Origin: Acinetobacter lactucae
GTDB taxonomy: Bacteria > Pseudomonadota > Gammaproteobacteria > Pseudomonadales > Moraxellaceae
Assembly (NCBI RefSeq): GCF_001605885.1
Contig: NZ_LRPE01000014.1
Span: 1-64,000 of the forward strand
Direction: 5' to 3'
Length of the DNA: 64,000 bases
The position numbers and the translations under genes were made by a program. Every line of letters starts with the position of its first letter. Position 1 is the stretch's first letter. The notes under the pieces are model-generated. The model made no database searches. It was not told the origin of the DNA and saw only the letters and a list, made by a program, of their open reading frames with translations. Positions 37,420 through 46,854 of this stretch are shown one piece after another.

Positions 37420-38699
37420 TCTGCCTTTTGCGGGTTAAATAGTCGGTCTTTAATAAATAACAATGGAATTACCCCGCAGATAAAATAAGCTGCAGCCATT
37501 ACTAAAAGCCCTAAGCCAATAGAACCATGTTGTGATAGATAACCAATTGTTAATGGAGAGAAGATTGAAAGTACTTTGCCAATGTTATAAGCACCACCCA
37601 CTGCCGAACCACGAATAGAAGTTGGGAAGCTCTCCGTCATGTAAGTGGCATTAATTGCGTATGGAATACCGTAAAGGAAACCGAAGAACAGCATCATCCA
37701 TAAAATGTTGGTTGGTGTATTTAAATAAACAATAACTGGGATAAATAAGGCAGTCCCAATGGTTCCGAAGGCGAATACAGCACGGCGTCCTAATTTATCG
37801 GCAATAATTCCTGCAATCACTTTGGCGAACATCATAATCAGGAAAGTACCGACCATATACATGGCCATTTCTTTAAACTTGATGCCAAGATCAGACTCTA
37901 AATAAGCCGGTAACCAGTTACTTACACCGTAATAACCGAACTGCAATGCACCAGTACTAATAATCCAGAGAACAAACATGGTGCCATGCTTCTTGTCTCT
38001 TAGAATTTCAAGATATGGATTTTGACGTTTTTTAGGCTGGTTACTTTGAGCGACTTCTAACGCTTTTAATTGACGAGATTTTTTCCAAGACTCTGGTTCA
38101 GGTACACAAAAGTGCATCAAAATTGACAACACTACAGGAGTAATCGCAATCCAATACAGGAAACGCCAGCCATGTTCAGGAATAATATGTCCTGCTAATA
38201 AAGTCGCCAGCAAAGAACCCAACGTATAACCTGTCATGAGCGTAGCCAGAACAGTTGAGCGATGTTTGGTTGGCACCATTTCAGACATTAAAATATTACA
38301 AGCAATATAGAGCGCACCTAAGCCCATCGCTCCAAAAGTTCTTAAAACTGCAAATTGCATATAAGAATCAGCAAAACCCAGTGCACTAGTTAAAACTGAA
38401 GAATAAGCAATAAAGAATACAATGATGCGAACTCGCCCAAAACGGTCACACGCCCAACCACCAATCAGACCACCTATAGCCGATCCAAAAAGCGTTAAGC
38501 TACCTAGTGTTCCAGCTTGTACCCCCGTCAAATGAAATTCTGTTTTAAGACTGGTCAGGCTTAATGCCAAAAACCCTAAGTCTGCCCCATCACACAACAA
38601 TGTTAAAAAAGCGAATATAAATGCGGTAATCCAAATTTTTTTTGGTGTCTGGATAGCTTCACTGCTAGCCGTATTTTGTATAACTGTTTCTGTTGTCAT
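37416..38699 (-). CDS. MFS transporter, AAHS-like acid symporter
   Basis: About 427 residues with 12 membrane helices. The segment LTLLCDGADLGFL in helix 1 replaces the AAHS DGYD motif by DGAD; GGWACDRFGRVR is the loop 2-3 motif. It is closely related to the MFS gene at 52.7 kb (shared FAFLxLLxDGADL, QFGYYGVxNWxPxYLES and YGIPYxxNATYMTESF stretches). Uptake of the dicarboxylate-like substrate (DcaK role) is inferred. I choose 38699 because a TGAGG box sits 8 bases upstream; ATGs at 38705 and 38741 are alternatives. Confidence 0.9.
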   Translation of the reverse strand: MTTETVIQNTASSEAIQTPKKIWITAFIFAFLTLLCDGADLGFLALSLTSLKTEFHLTGVQAGTLGSLTLFGSAIGGLIGGWACDRFGRVRIIVFFIAYSSVLTSALGFADSYMQFAVLRTFGAMGLGALYIACNILMSEMVPTKHRSTVLATLMTGYTLGSLLATLLAGHIIPEHGWRFLYWIAITPVVLSILMHFCVPEPESWKKSRQLKALEVAQSNQPKKRQNPYLEILRDKKHGTMFVLWIISTGALQFGYYGVSNWLPAYLESDLGIKFKEMAMYMVGTFLIMMFAKVIAGIIADKLGRRAVFAFGTIGTALFIPVIVYLNTPTNILWMMLFFGFLYGIPYAINATYMTESFPTSIRGSAVGGAYNIGKVLSIFSPLTIGYLSQHGSIGLGLLVMAAAYFICGVIPLLFIKDRLFNPQKAE

Positions 38700-38719
38700 A
38701 TCCATATCCTCAGAAGGAA

Positions 38720-38742
38720 CATGAGGCATCCCATGCCTCATG
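38720..38742. repeat. Intercistronic hairpin (MFS/acyl-CoA dehydrogenase junction)
   Basis: CATGAGGCAT-CCC-ATGCCTCATG, a perfect 10-bp stem. There is no T run, so it is more likely a processing or stability element than a terminator. Confidence 0.65.
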
Positions 38743-38757
38743 GCATTTGATTTTTTA

Positions 38758-39912
38758 TTAGGCTGTAGCTTCCCTAATCATATTTTTGGCAATAATAATT
38801 TGTTGAACTTGTGTGGTTCCTTCATAGAGACGGAACAAACGGACATCGCGATAAAAACGTTCAATGGCATATTCACTTATATAGCCTGCTCCACCGTGAA
38901 TCTGTACACAGCGGTCGGCAACGCGGCCACACATTTCGGTCGCAAACATTTTTGCGCAAGATGCTTCCGTACTAATGTTTTCGCCATTATCACGGCGGCG
39001 GGCTGCATCTAGGACCATACATTTAGCCGCATAAATCTCGGCTTTTGAGTCAGCAAGCATGGCTTGAATCAGCTGGAAGTTTGCAATAGGTTGACCAAAT
39101 TGCTTACGTTCAATCGCATAGTGCAATGCATCGTTTAACATGCGCTCAGCAACACCCACACTATAGGCACCAATGTGCAAGCGACCTTTATCAAGTACTT
39201 TCATGGCCGTTTTAAAACCGACACCTTCTACCCCACCAATCAATGCAGAAGCAGGTACACGGCAGTTATCAAAAATTACATCACAGGTGTGTGAGCCTTT
39301 TTGTCCCATTTTTTGGTCAATTTTTCCCAATGTAATACCTGGGGTATTGGCCTCAACTAAAAAAGCTGAAATACCGCCTGACCCTTTAATTTCAGGATTG
39401 GTTCGCGCCATTACGGTGAAAGTTGCAGCGTGAGGTGCATTGGTAATAAAACGTTTGGTACCGTTTAATACATAAAAATCGCCATCTTTTACGGCACTAG
39501 TTTTTAAAGAAGCCGCATCAGAACCAGATTCAGGCTCGGTTAAACAAAATGAACCAATAATTTCGCCACTTGCGTAACGAGGTAAATATTTTTGCTTTTG
39601 CTCTTCTGTGCCATCAATCAAAATTGCACTTGAGCCAATCCCGTTATTGGTACCAATTAAAGAACGAAAAGCCGGTGAAGTTTGTCCAAGTTCAAATGCA
39701 ACTCTGACTTCCTCTTCCATGGTAATGCCTAGGCCACCATATTCTTCGGGAATTGTGAGACCGAACAAACCTAGCTCACGCATTTGCTGCACAATGTCAT
39801 CCGGAATTTTGTCTTTTTCTACCACTTCGTTTTCACGAGGGATCAATTCATTTTTTACAAAATCTCGAATTGTTGAAAGTAACTGCTCCAACATCCCTTC
39901 ATCACGGATCAT
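38758..39912 (-). CDS. Acyl-CoA dehydrogenase (dca-like operon)
   Basis: 384 residues: CLTESESG-type FCLTEPESGSDAASL, GTKRFITNAPHA in the FAD loop, and RLYEGTTQVQQ with the YEGT catalytic Glu. In the module it would oxidise a dicarboxyl-CoA (DcaA role; adipyl-CoA is possible). It is a close paralogue of the dehydrogenase at 51.5 kb, with long identical stretches especially in the C-terminal half. It is first in the minus-strand operon, transcribed from the divergent spacer that holds a perfect palindrome. Confidence 0.93.
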   Translation of the reverse strand: MIRDEGMLEQLLSTIRDFVKNELIPRENEVVEKDKIPDDIVQQMRELGLFGLTIPEEYGGLGITMEEEVRVAFELGQTSPAFRSLIGTNNGIGSSAILIDGTEEQKQKYLPRYASGEIIGSFCLTEPESGSDAASLKTSAVKDGDFYVLNGTKRFITNAPHAATFTVMARTNPEIKGSGGISAFLVEANTPGITLGKIDQKMGQKGSHTCDVIFDNCRVPASALIGGVEGVGFKTAMKVLDKGRLHIGAYSVGVAERMLNDALHYAIERKQFGQPIANFQLIQAMLADSKAEIYAAKCMVLDAARRRDNGENISTEASCAKMFATEMCGRVADRCVQIHGGAGYISEYAIERFYRDVRLFRLYEGTTQVQQIIIAKNMIREATA

Positions 39913-40223
39913 CTGTGATCTCCCTTTTTATGTATTTCCATCGTATCCATCAGCCATCTCCAGCTTGTCTGGATACCATGTTTTAAATCTTGTTTACTGC
40001 GGATGTGTTTCATAGTACGAGAACGAAAATACAAATTTCAAGCTTTTTTGAAAATTAATTTCGTTAAACGAAATTTAAAAATACACCATTACGAAATATC
40101 AAATACTTAGCTTATTTAATAAATCCTAATTGCTTTAATGGACTAAATAAGACTTGAAATAAATTCCAAAATAAGCATCATAAAAGGAATATAGTTTTGA
40201 TATGCGAAACAAGGAATTCAAAA
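39913..40223. promoter_or_regulatory. Divergent promoter spacer with perfect IclR-type palindrome
   Basis: TTTCGTTAAACGAAA (40059-40073), extended to AATTTCGT-TAA-ACGAAATT (40057-40075), lies midway between the two operons. Half-like sites (ACGAGAACGAAA near 40017 and TTACGAAATA near 40093) surround it. Confidence 0.7.
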
Positions 40224-41012
40224 ATGAGTATATTAACAGGGAATAATTTCGTAGAAGTCGACTTTTCTATTCAAAAAATAGCGATTGTAAAAATTAACCG
40301 ACCTGAAGCAAAAAATGCACTGAATACAGAGGTTCGCAAACAATTAGCACAAGCTTTTACCGAATTAAGTTTTAACGATGAGATCAATGCAGTTGTGCTC
40401 ACAGGTGGCGAAGAAGTCTTTGCCGCAGGTGCAGATTTAAAAGAAATGGCAACTGCTACCTCAACAGAAATGTTATTGCGTCATACCGAACGTTATTGGA
40501 ATGCGATTGCTCAGTGCCCTAAACCCGTGATTGCTGCTGTAAATGGTTATGCATTAGGGGGTGGCTGCGAACTTGCAATGCACGCTGATATTATTATTGC
40601 AGGTAAAGGCGCAACCTTTGGTCAACCGGAAATTAAAGTCGGTTTAATGCCAGGTGCTGGTGGAACACAACGTTTATTCCGTGCGGTTGGTAAATTTCAT
40701 GCCATGCGCATGATTATGACGGGTGCTATGGTGAAAGCCGAAGAAGCTTATATCATCGGTCTTGTTTCACAAGTCACAGAAGACGACCAAACCATTCCAA
40801 CTGCGATTCAAATGGCACAAAGCCTCGCAAAAATGCCTCCTATTGCCCTGCAACAAATTAAAGAAGTTGCACTCATGAGCGAAGACGTGCCATTAAATGC
40901 AGGCTTAACTCTAGAACGAAAATCATTCCAGTTACTGTTTTCTACCGAAGATAAAAATGAAGGCGTTCAAGCTTTTATTGAAAAACGTAAACCGTCTTAT
41001 CAAGGTAAATAA
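40224..41012 (+). CDS. Enoyl-CoA hydratase (dca-like operon)
   Basis: 262 residues of the crotonase family, with oxyanion-hole loops FAAGADLKEM and GYALGGGCELAM and catalytic Glu-bearing QPEIKVGLMPGAGGTQR. It hydrates the 2-enoyl-CoA made by the divergent dehydrogenase. An AAGGA box points to the ATG at 40224, not the TTG at 40197. It is the first gene of a four-gene operon. Confidence 0.93.
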   Translation: MSILTGNNFVEVDFSIQKIAIVKINRPEAKNALNTEVRKQLAQAFTELSFNDEINAVVLTGGEEVFAAGADLKEMATATSTEMLLRHTERYWNAIAQCPKPVIAAVNGYALGGGCELAMHADIIIAGKGATFGQPEIKVGLMPGAGGTQRLFRAVGKFHAMRMIMTGAMVKAEEAYIIGLVSQVTEDDQTIPTAIQMAQSLAKMPPIALQQIKEVALMSEDVPLNAGLTLERKSFQLLFSTEDKNEGVQAFIEKRKPSYQGK

Positions 41013-41042
41013 TTTAAAACGATAAAAAATAAAGGAATGAAA

Positions 41043-41804
41043 ATGAGTAGAAAAGTATTAATTAGTGCAGGTGGTTCAGGGATTGGACGATGCATTGCTG
41101 AAGTTTTTTTAAACAATCATGATGAAGTTTTCGTTTGTGATATTAGTGCTAAAAGCCTAGAACAATTTCAACAAGATTATCCTAAGCTGCATGTACATAC
41201 GTGTGATTTGGCTGATCATGAGCAAATTAAACTCATGTTTAATCAAGCAATTCAGAAACTTGGTGGTATTGATATTTTAGTCAATAACACCGGTATCTCC
41301 GGCCCAACTGTTGCCGCAGATGAACTAAGTTTTGATGATTGGAACACGGTGATTAATTTAAACCTGAATAGCACTTTTTTAATTACCCAGTTAACCATTC
41401 CCTATTTAAAGAAAGCGCAGGCAGGCGTGATTATTAATATGTCGTCTATTGCTGGCCGCTTAGGTTATCCATACCGATTGGCTTATTCCACTTCAAAATG
41501 GGGGCTGATTGGTTTTACCAAAACGCTTTCTATGGAACTCGGTGCAGACAATATTCGAGTTAACGCTATTCTTCCGGGTGCGGTAGATGGTGATCGAGTT
41601 CAACGTGTATTACAAGCCCGTGCTGATGTAGCCCATACCTCACTTGAAGAAGTGACTCAAAACGCACTGAAAAATCAGTCGCTCAAATATTTTGTAAATC
41701 CAAAGCATATTGCAGATTTATGCCTATTTATAGCTTCAGATAGCGGACGCTCTATTTCAGGTCAAATCTTACCAATTGATGGTGATAAACAATGCTTAAG
41801 CTAA
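41043..41804 (+). CDS. SDR family oxidoreductase (dca-like operon)
   Basis: 253 residues. The cofactor loop ISAGGSGIGR is at the N-terminus, then NNTGISG, and the catalytic YSTSK with an upstream Ser in MSSIAG. A. baylyi dcaC occupies a comparable position; its exact reaction is unsettled, perhaps a hydroxyacyl or side-chain oxidation. The AAAGGA box fits the ATG at 41043 (6-base spacing) rather than 41037. It follows the hydratase by 30 bp. Confidence 0.88.
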   Translation: MSRKVLISAGGSGIGRCIAEVFLNNHDEVFVCDISAKSLEQFQQDYPKLHVHTCDLADHEQIKLMFNQAIQKLGGIDILVNNTGISGPTVAADELSFDDWNTVINLNLNSTFLITQLTIPYLKKAQAGVIINMSSIAGRLGYPYRLAYSTSKWGLIGFTKTLSMELGADNIRVNAILPGAVDGDRVQRVLQARADVAHTSLEEVTQNALKNQSLKYFVNPKHIADLCLFIASDSGRSISGQILPIDGDKQCLS

Positions 41805-41865
41805 ATCACCAAGCCCTATTTTTCCGTTTAATTTCAAATATAGATTAATTATCAGGATGATCGAC

Positions 41866-43389
41866 ATGACTTATGATATTAAAAGCATGGCTGTGATTGG
41901 TGTCGGTATTATGGGCAGTGGCATTGCTCAAATTGCTGCACAGTCAGGTCATACCACTTATTTATATGATGCCAAAGCAGGCGCAGCAGAACAGGCTAAA
42001 GAAAAACTAGCTGCCACATTTCAAAAGTTAGTCGATAAAAATAAAATTACATCTGAGCAAGCAGCAGCGGCAAATAACCATTTAATTGTTGCTCAGCAAA
42101 TTGACGATTTAAAAAATTGCGACCTGATTGTAGAAGCAATTGTTGAACGCCTCGATATCAAACAAAGTTTGATGCAACAGCTTGAAGACATTGTTTCAGA
42201 AAACACCATTTTAGCCTCAAACACCTCTTCTCTTTCTATTACAGCCATTGCGGCAAACTGCAAAAAACCTGAACGTGTTGTGGGTTATCACTTTTTTAAT
42301 CCAGTTCCACTTATGAAAGTGGTCGAAGTCATTCGTGGTTTAAAAACCGACCCACTTATTATTGATGCCTTAAACGATCTGTCTCGTGCATTTGGTCATC
42401 GTCCTGTTGTTGCGAAGGACACCCCTGGATTTATTATTAATCACGCTGGCCGAGCTTATGGAACAGAAGCGCTCAAAATTTTAAACGAAAACGTCTGTGA
42501 TATCAGCGAAATTGACCGAATTTTACGTGACGGCGTTGGTTTTAGAATGGGTCCTTTTGAATTACTCGATTTAACAGGTCTTGATGTTTCTCATCCTGTG
42601 ATGGAGTCGATTTATCATCAGTATTATGAAGAAGCCCGCTACAAACCAAACCCGCTGACCAAGCAAATGCTAGACGCCAAGCAACTCGGACGTAAGGTTA
42701 ATCAAGGTTTTTATAACTATGAAACTGGTTCAAAAACAGGTGAACAACCTGCCAAGTTTGTAGAGCGTTTAGCGCAATATCCAAAAGTTTGGATTGCGGC
42801 AGATTTCTTAGACGATAAAAAACAGCTCGAAGATTATTTAACTCAGCAAAATATTGCTCTAGACATCGACCCCGAACCCCAAACAGATAGTTTATGTTTA
42901 CTCGCTTGCTACGGTGAAGACACAACCCAAGCGGCGATCCGCCTAGGGATTAACCCAGAACAAGCTGTTGCTATCGACATGCTTTATGGCATTGCAAAGC
43001 ACCGCACCTTGATGCCTTCACTTATTACAAAATCTGAATACCGACAAGCCGCTCACTCTATTTTCAATTTAGATGGAAATCTGGTCAGCATGATTAATGA
43101 AAGTATTGGCTTTGTTGCTCAGCGTGTTTTAGCGATGGTGATTAATCTAGGCTGTGATATTGCCCAGCAAAATGTTGCCACGGTAGATGACATTAATGCT
43201 GCAGTACGTCTTGGCTTAGGTTATCCATTTGGCCCAATTGAATGGGGCGATCAAGTCGGCAGCGAAAAAATCTTACTCATTCTGAACCGTATAACAGCAC
43301 TTACGCATGACCCGCGCTATCGCCCTAGCCCATGGTTACAGCGTCGAGTCGCACTTCATTTACCTCTTACTTTTACTTACGAGTCTTGA
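41866..43389 (+). CDS. 3-hydroxyacyl-CoA dehydrogenase (PaaH/DcaH type)
   Basis: 507 residues with the NAD loop AVIGVGIMGSGIA, YHFFNPVPLMKVVEVI with the catalytic His, DTPGFIINHAGRAYGTEALK, and two consecutive HAD C-terminal helical domains. The duplicated C-terminal part is the PaaH/PaaC type used for dicarboxyl-CoA intermediates such as 3-hydroxyadipyl-CoA. The start at 41866 has a CAGGA box 8 bases upstream. It overlaps nothing, but the next gene's ribosome site lies in its 3' end region. Confidence 0.93.
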   Translation: MTYDIKSMAVIGVGIMGSGIAQIAAQSGHTTYLYDAKAGAAEQAKEKLAATFQKLVDKNKITSEQAAAANNHLIVAQQIDDLKNCDLIVEAIVERLDIKQSLMQQLEDIVSENTILASNTSSLSITAIAANCKKPERVVGYHFFNPVPLMKVVEVIRGLKTDPLIIDALNDLSRAFGHRPVVAKDTPGFIINHAGRAYGTEALKILNENVCDISEIDRILRDGVGFRMGPFELLDLTGLDVSHPVMESIYHQYYEEARYKPNPLTKQMLDAKQLGRKVNQGFYNYETGSKTGEQPAKFVERLAQYPKVWIAADFLDDKKQLEDYLTQQNIALDIDPEPQTDSLCLLACYGEDTTQAAIRLGINPEQAVAIDMLYGIAKHRTLMPSLITKSEYRQAAHSIFNLDGNLVSMINESIGFVAQRVLAMVINLGCDIAQQNVATVDDINAAVRLGLGYPFGPIEWGDQVGSEKILLILNRITALTHDPRYRPSPWLQRRVALHLPLTFTYES

Positions 43390-43403
43390 AAAGGAATTTC
43401 TCA

Positions 43404-44609
43404 ATGTTAAATGCATATATTTATGATGGTTTACGTAGTCCATTTGGTCGTCATGCAGGTGAACTTGCCTCAATTCGTCCTGATGATTTAGCTGCAACTG
43501 TCATTCAAAAGTTGCTTGAAAAAACTGGTGTACCGGGCGCAGATATTGAAGATGTGATTTTAGGCGACACCAACCAAGCGGGTGAAGATAGTCGTAATGT
43601 AGCGAGAAATGCCCTGTTACTTGCAGGTTTACCTGTCACTGTACCGGGCCAGACGGTAAACCGCCTATGTGCGAGTGGTTTAGGTGCAGTAATTGATTCA
43701 GCACGCGCTATTACTTGTGGTGAAGGTGAGCTCTATATCGCAGGTGGTGTAGAAAGTATGTCTCGCGCACCTTTTGTAATGGGTAAAGCCGAAAGTGCTT
43801 ATAGCCGTGATGCAAAAATTTATGACACCACCATTGGATCTCGTTTTCCAAATAAAAAAATTATTGCTCAGTACGGCGGACATTCAATGCCTGAAACTGG
43901 TGATAACGTCGCAGCCGACTTTGGTATTAGCCGCGAGCAAGCTGACTTATTTGCAGCCCAATCACAAGCCAAATATCAAAAAGCCAAAGAAGAAGGTTTC
44001 TTTGCCGATGAAATTACTCCAATTGAGGTTTTTCAAGGCAAAAAATTGCCGCCTAAACTCGTTTCAGAAGATGAACACCCTCGCCCAAGCTCAACTGTTG
44101 AAGCACTCACAAAGTTAAAACCTCTATTTGAAGGTGGTGTGGTCACTGCGGGTAATGCCTCAGGGATTAATGACGGTGCAGCAGCCCTCTTGATTGGTTC
44201 AGAAGCAGCAGGACAAAAATATGGCTTAAAACCAATGGCAAAAATTTTATCAGCCGCGGCTGCGGGTATTGAACCGCGCATTATGGGTGCTGGCCCGATC
44301 GAAGCTATTAAAAAAGCAGTTGCGCGTGCTGGTCTTACTTTAGATGACATGGATATTATTGAAATTAATGAAGCCTTTGCATCACAGGTTTTATCTTGTT
44401 TAAAAGGCTTAAATGTTGATTTTAATGACCCACGTGTAAACCCAAACGGTGGTGCGATTGCAGTTGGTCATCCACTTGGTGCATCTGGCGCTCGTCTTAG
44501 CTTAACAGTAGCACGCGAGCTAATTCGTCGTAAAAAGAAATATGCCGTGGTGAGCCTATGTATTGGTGTAGGTCAAGGTCTTGCAATGGTGATTGAAAAC
44601 GTTTCATAA
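43404..44609 (+). CDS. Thiolase, beta-ketoadipyl-CoA type
   Basis: 401 residues. The active-site Cys is in NRLCASG (about Cys89), the second catalytic pair in GGAIAVGHPLGASGAR (His) and SLCIGVGQG (Cys). The sequence is of the PcaF/PaaJ/DcaF group that cleaves 3-oxoadipyl-CoA to succinyl-CoA and acetyl-CoA; this fits the two-subunit CoA transferase in the divergent operon. An AAAAGGA box sets the ATG at 43404. A strong terminator follows the stop. Confidence 0.93.
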   Translation: MLNAYIYDGLRSPFGRHAGELASIRPDDLAATVIQKLLEKTGVPGADIEDVILGDTNQAGEDSRNVARNALLLAGLPVTVPGQTVNRLCASGLGAVIDSARAITCGEGELYIAGGVESMSRAPFVMGKAESAYSRDAKIYDTTIGSRFPNKKIIAQYGGHSMPETGDNVAADFGISREQADLFAAQSQAKYQKAKEEGFFADEITPIEVFQGKKLPPKLVSEDEHPRPSSTVEALTKLKPLFEGGVVTAGNASGINDGAAALLIGSEAAGQKYGLKPMAKILSAAAAGIEPRIMGAGPIEAIKKAVARAGLTLDDMDIIEINEAFASQVLSCLKGLNVDFNDPRVNPNGGAIAVGHPLGASGARLSLTVARELIRRKKKYAVVSLCIGVGQGLAMVIENVS

Positions 44610-44621
44610 ACTGCACCAGAT

Positions 44622-44660
44622 ATCCATTCATCACAACAGCGCAGTGATGAATGGATTTAT
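44622..44660 (+). terminator. Terminator after thiolase gene
   Basis: A 13-bp perfect stem ATCCATTCATCAC/GTGATGAATGGAT (44622-44634 and 44644-44656) has a 9-base loop and then TTTATTTT. It separates the catabolic operon from iclR. Confidence 0.9.
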
Positions 44661-44674
44661 TTTGCAGAGCGAAA
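44660..44674. promoter_or_regulatory. IclR-type box upstream of iclR paralogue 1
   Basis: TTTTGCAGAGCGAAA, differing slightly from the TTTCGCA-N-TGCGAAA palindrome found upstream of the second iclR. It lies inside the unlikely upstream reading frame of this gene. Confidence 0.5.
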
Positions 44675-44716
44675 TATAATGGCAAAACTATTGCTTTAAT
44701 TATATTTGAGGATCGA

Positions 44717-45559
44717 ATGTCTCAAAACACGGAAACTGAAAAACCAATAAATTTTGATGAGATACGTTTAGATCCTATTTCGCATATACATCGGGAAAAT
44801 AACCCACAATTTATTGCTTCTTTAGCACGCGGTTTAGAACTTTTAAGATGCTTTTCTGCAAATAATCAGGTGCTTGGTAACCAAGAATTAGCAAAAATGA
44901 CAGGTTTACCTAAACCGACCATTGCACGTATTACCAATACCCTTGTGTCATTAGGTTATTTAAAACAATTGCCTAACTCGACCAAATACACACTAGATAT
45001 TGGTGTCTTATCTTTAGGATACGCAGCATTATCTAACATTTCGATTCGCAGTATTGCTCATCAATATATGGAAGAGATGAGTCAGTATGTTCAAGCACCT
45101 GTAGCGATGGCAACGCGTGACCGTTTGAATATGGTGTATATCGATGTTGTGCAAATTGAAACTGCATTAAATATGCGTCGTCCAATTGGTTCTACTTTGC
45201 CAATTCATAGTAGTTCAATGGGCCGAGCATGCTTAGCTGCCACCCCTGAACGTGAACGCAACTTTCTACTCGATGCGTTGAAACAAAAGAATCCCGAAAA
45301 CTGGCCAGCTATAAAACGTTCTTTAGAGCGAGCTTTCCGTGATTACCAAGATTATGGATATTGTTTGTCTTTAGGCGAGTGGCATAAAGAAGTGAACTCG
45401 GTGGCTGTACCTTTAGTCAGCTCCAAACATGGTCTTTATGTTTTTAACTGTGGTGCGCCAAGTTTTCATTTAAATCCCGAAAAACTTGAAGGTGAAATTG
45501 GACCACGTTTAATCCATATGGTGCACAATATTCAAGATGCTTTGAATGAAACGCACTGA
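44717..45559 (+). CDS. IclR family transcriptional regulator (dca-like module)
   Basis: 280 residues. An N-terminal winged helix (LGNQELAKMTGLPKPTIARITNTLVSLGYLKQ) is followed by an effector domain (VAMATRDRLNMVYIDVVQ to the C-terminus), as in PcaU/PobR. It is a clear paralogue of the regulator at 48.9 kb. The start at 44717 follows a GAGGA box; the longer frame from 44651 would contain the operator. It probably senses a pathway acid or CoA ester and regulates the divergent operons and itself (inference). Confidence 0.93.
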   Translation: MSQNTETEKPINFDEIRLDPISHIHRENNPQFIASLARGLELLRCFSANNQVLGNQELAKMTGLPKPTIARITNTLVSLGYLKQLPNSTKYTLDIGVLSLGYAALSNISIRSIAHQYMEEMSQYVQAPVAMATRDRLNMVYIDVVQIETALNMRRPIGSTLPIHSSSMGRACLAATPERERNFLLDALKQKNPENWPAIKRSLERAFRDYQDYGYCLSLGEWHKEVNSVAVPLVSSKHGLYVFNCGAPSFHLNPEKLEGEIGPRLIHMVHNIQDALNETH

Positions 45560-45622
45560 CAACCGTACTTAGAAAAGTAATGGTTGTGATGGTTAAAGTT
45601 CCTCTTTCATTATGACTAAGGC

Positions 45623-46795
45623 ATGATGAAAAACGCACTCTATACCCCAACCATTATTTTAATGGCGATTGCCGCAGGCATTTGTACAGGCGGAAATTAT
45701 TTTAGTCAGCCACTTATTCACTCAATTAGTGTAAGCCTAAATTTAACCGAAACAACTACAGCGTGGGTGCCAACTCTAGCCCAAATCACCTACGCATGTG
45801 GCTTACTCTTTTTAATGCCGTTGGGCGATATAATAGAAAAGCGCAAGCTGCTATTTATCTTTATGTTATTGGCTTCAAGTGGATTAATTATTAGCGGTTT
45901 TTCGCACAACATCTATCTTTTACTGCTTGGTACTGTCATTACTGGCCTATTTTCAAGTTCAGCCCAACTGTTATTACCTCTTGCTGCAAGTCTGGTTCCG
46001 ATTCAACAAAGCGGTCGTGTGGTTGGTTTTTTACTGAGCGGACTAATGATGGGTGTTTTACTCGCCCGTTCCCTTTCAGGGCTGATGTCTACGCTTTTTG
46101 CATGGAACATTATTTATCTGGTCAGTGGTTTTCTATTACTTATTATTGCCTTTATTTTGCACCGTAATATCGGATTATTCCCACCGACTAAATCTGAAAA
46201 CTATGCAAAAACCATCCGCTCACTTCCGCAGATTTTTATTCAAAATCGACGTTTAAGGACTAGAACTTATATTGGTGGTTTTACATTTGCTTGTGTGAGT
46301 TTAACCTTTACCACCATGTCGTTGCTTTTAGCTCCAGCGCCCTATTTTTTTAGCGATTTTACCATTGGGCTTTTCAGTTTTGTTGGCGTGTTAGGAACGT
46401 TCGTTGCCAATTTCTCAGGCAAATTTATTGACCAAGGCTATATCCACAAAATTTCAATTTATTGTGGCGTCGGGCTTATTGTAAGTTGGATTCTTTTTTC
46501 ACTTTTACCCTACCATTTCGCCTTTTATATTATTGCCTTACTCATTCTCTACGCTTCACTTTCTGCTGTTCATGTCACCAACCAAAGTATCGTATTTAAA
46601 CTTAATCAAGAATTACGCTCACGGTTTAATGCGGTTTATATGACAGGTTACTTTGCTGGCGGCGCATTAGGCACAACAGCGGGAAGCTATGCTTGGAAAC
46701 ACTACGGATGGATGGGTGTCTGTATTTTAGGCTTAATTTTTGCCGTTTTATGTCTTTATTATTGTGTGAGTGATGCAAAAAATCAGCACTATTAA
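45623..46795 (+). CDS. MFS transporter
   Basis: 390 residues, 12 predicted helices, related to the transporter at 33.5 kb: AAGICTGGNYFSQPLIHSI at the N-terminus and LGDIIEKRKLL in loop 2-3. ELRSRFNAVYMTGYFAGGALGTTAGS is shared in the C-terminal half. The function may be substrate uptake or efflux for the module. An ATGATG start has only weak ribosome bases. It is the last gene before a convergent flavoprotein gene. Confidence 0.87.
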   Translation: MMKNALYTPTIILMAIAAGICTGGNYFSQPLIHSISVSLNLTETTTAWVPTLAQITYACGLLFLMPLGDIIEKRKLLFIFMLLASSGLIISGFSHNIYLLLLGTVITGLFSSSAQLLLPLAASLVPIQQSGRVVGFLLSGLMMGVLLARSLSGLMSTLFAWNIIYLVSGFLLLIIAFILHRNIGLFPPTKSENYAKTIRSLPQIFIQNRRLRTRTYIGGFTFACVSLTFTTMSLLLAPAPYFFSDFTIGLFSFVGVLGTFVANFSGKFIDQGYIHKISIYCGVGLIVSWILFSLLPYHFAFYIIALLILYASLSAVHVTNQSIVFKLNQELRSRFNAVYMTGYFAGGALGTTAGSYAWKHYGWMGVCILGLIFAVLCLYYCVSDAKNQHY

Positions 46796-46808
46796 AACTT
46801 GTGCTGAT
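46782..46808 (-). terminator. Terminator of the nitronate monooxygenase-like gene
   Basis: ATCAGCAC/GTGCTGAT stem with an 11-base loop. Read on the minus strand it is followed by TTTTTGC. It overlaps the end of the convergent MFS gene. Confidence 0.7.
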
Positions 46809-46854
46809 CTTATATAAATTAGACTAATAATGAGTTATAGAAGCTAGGATAAAT

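Noticed and set aside
40014..40098. Additional IclR sites around the 40059 palindrome
   Set aside because: Only half-site resemblance (ACGAGAACGAAA, TTACGAAATA); not enough symmetry to list as independent operators.
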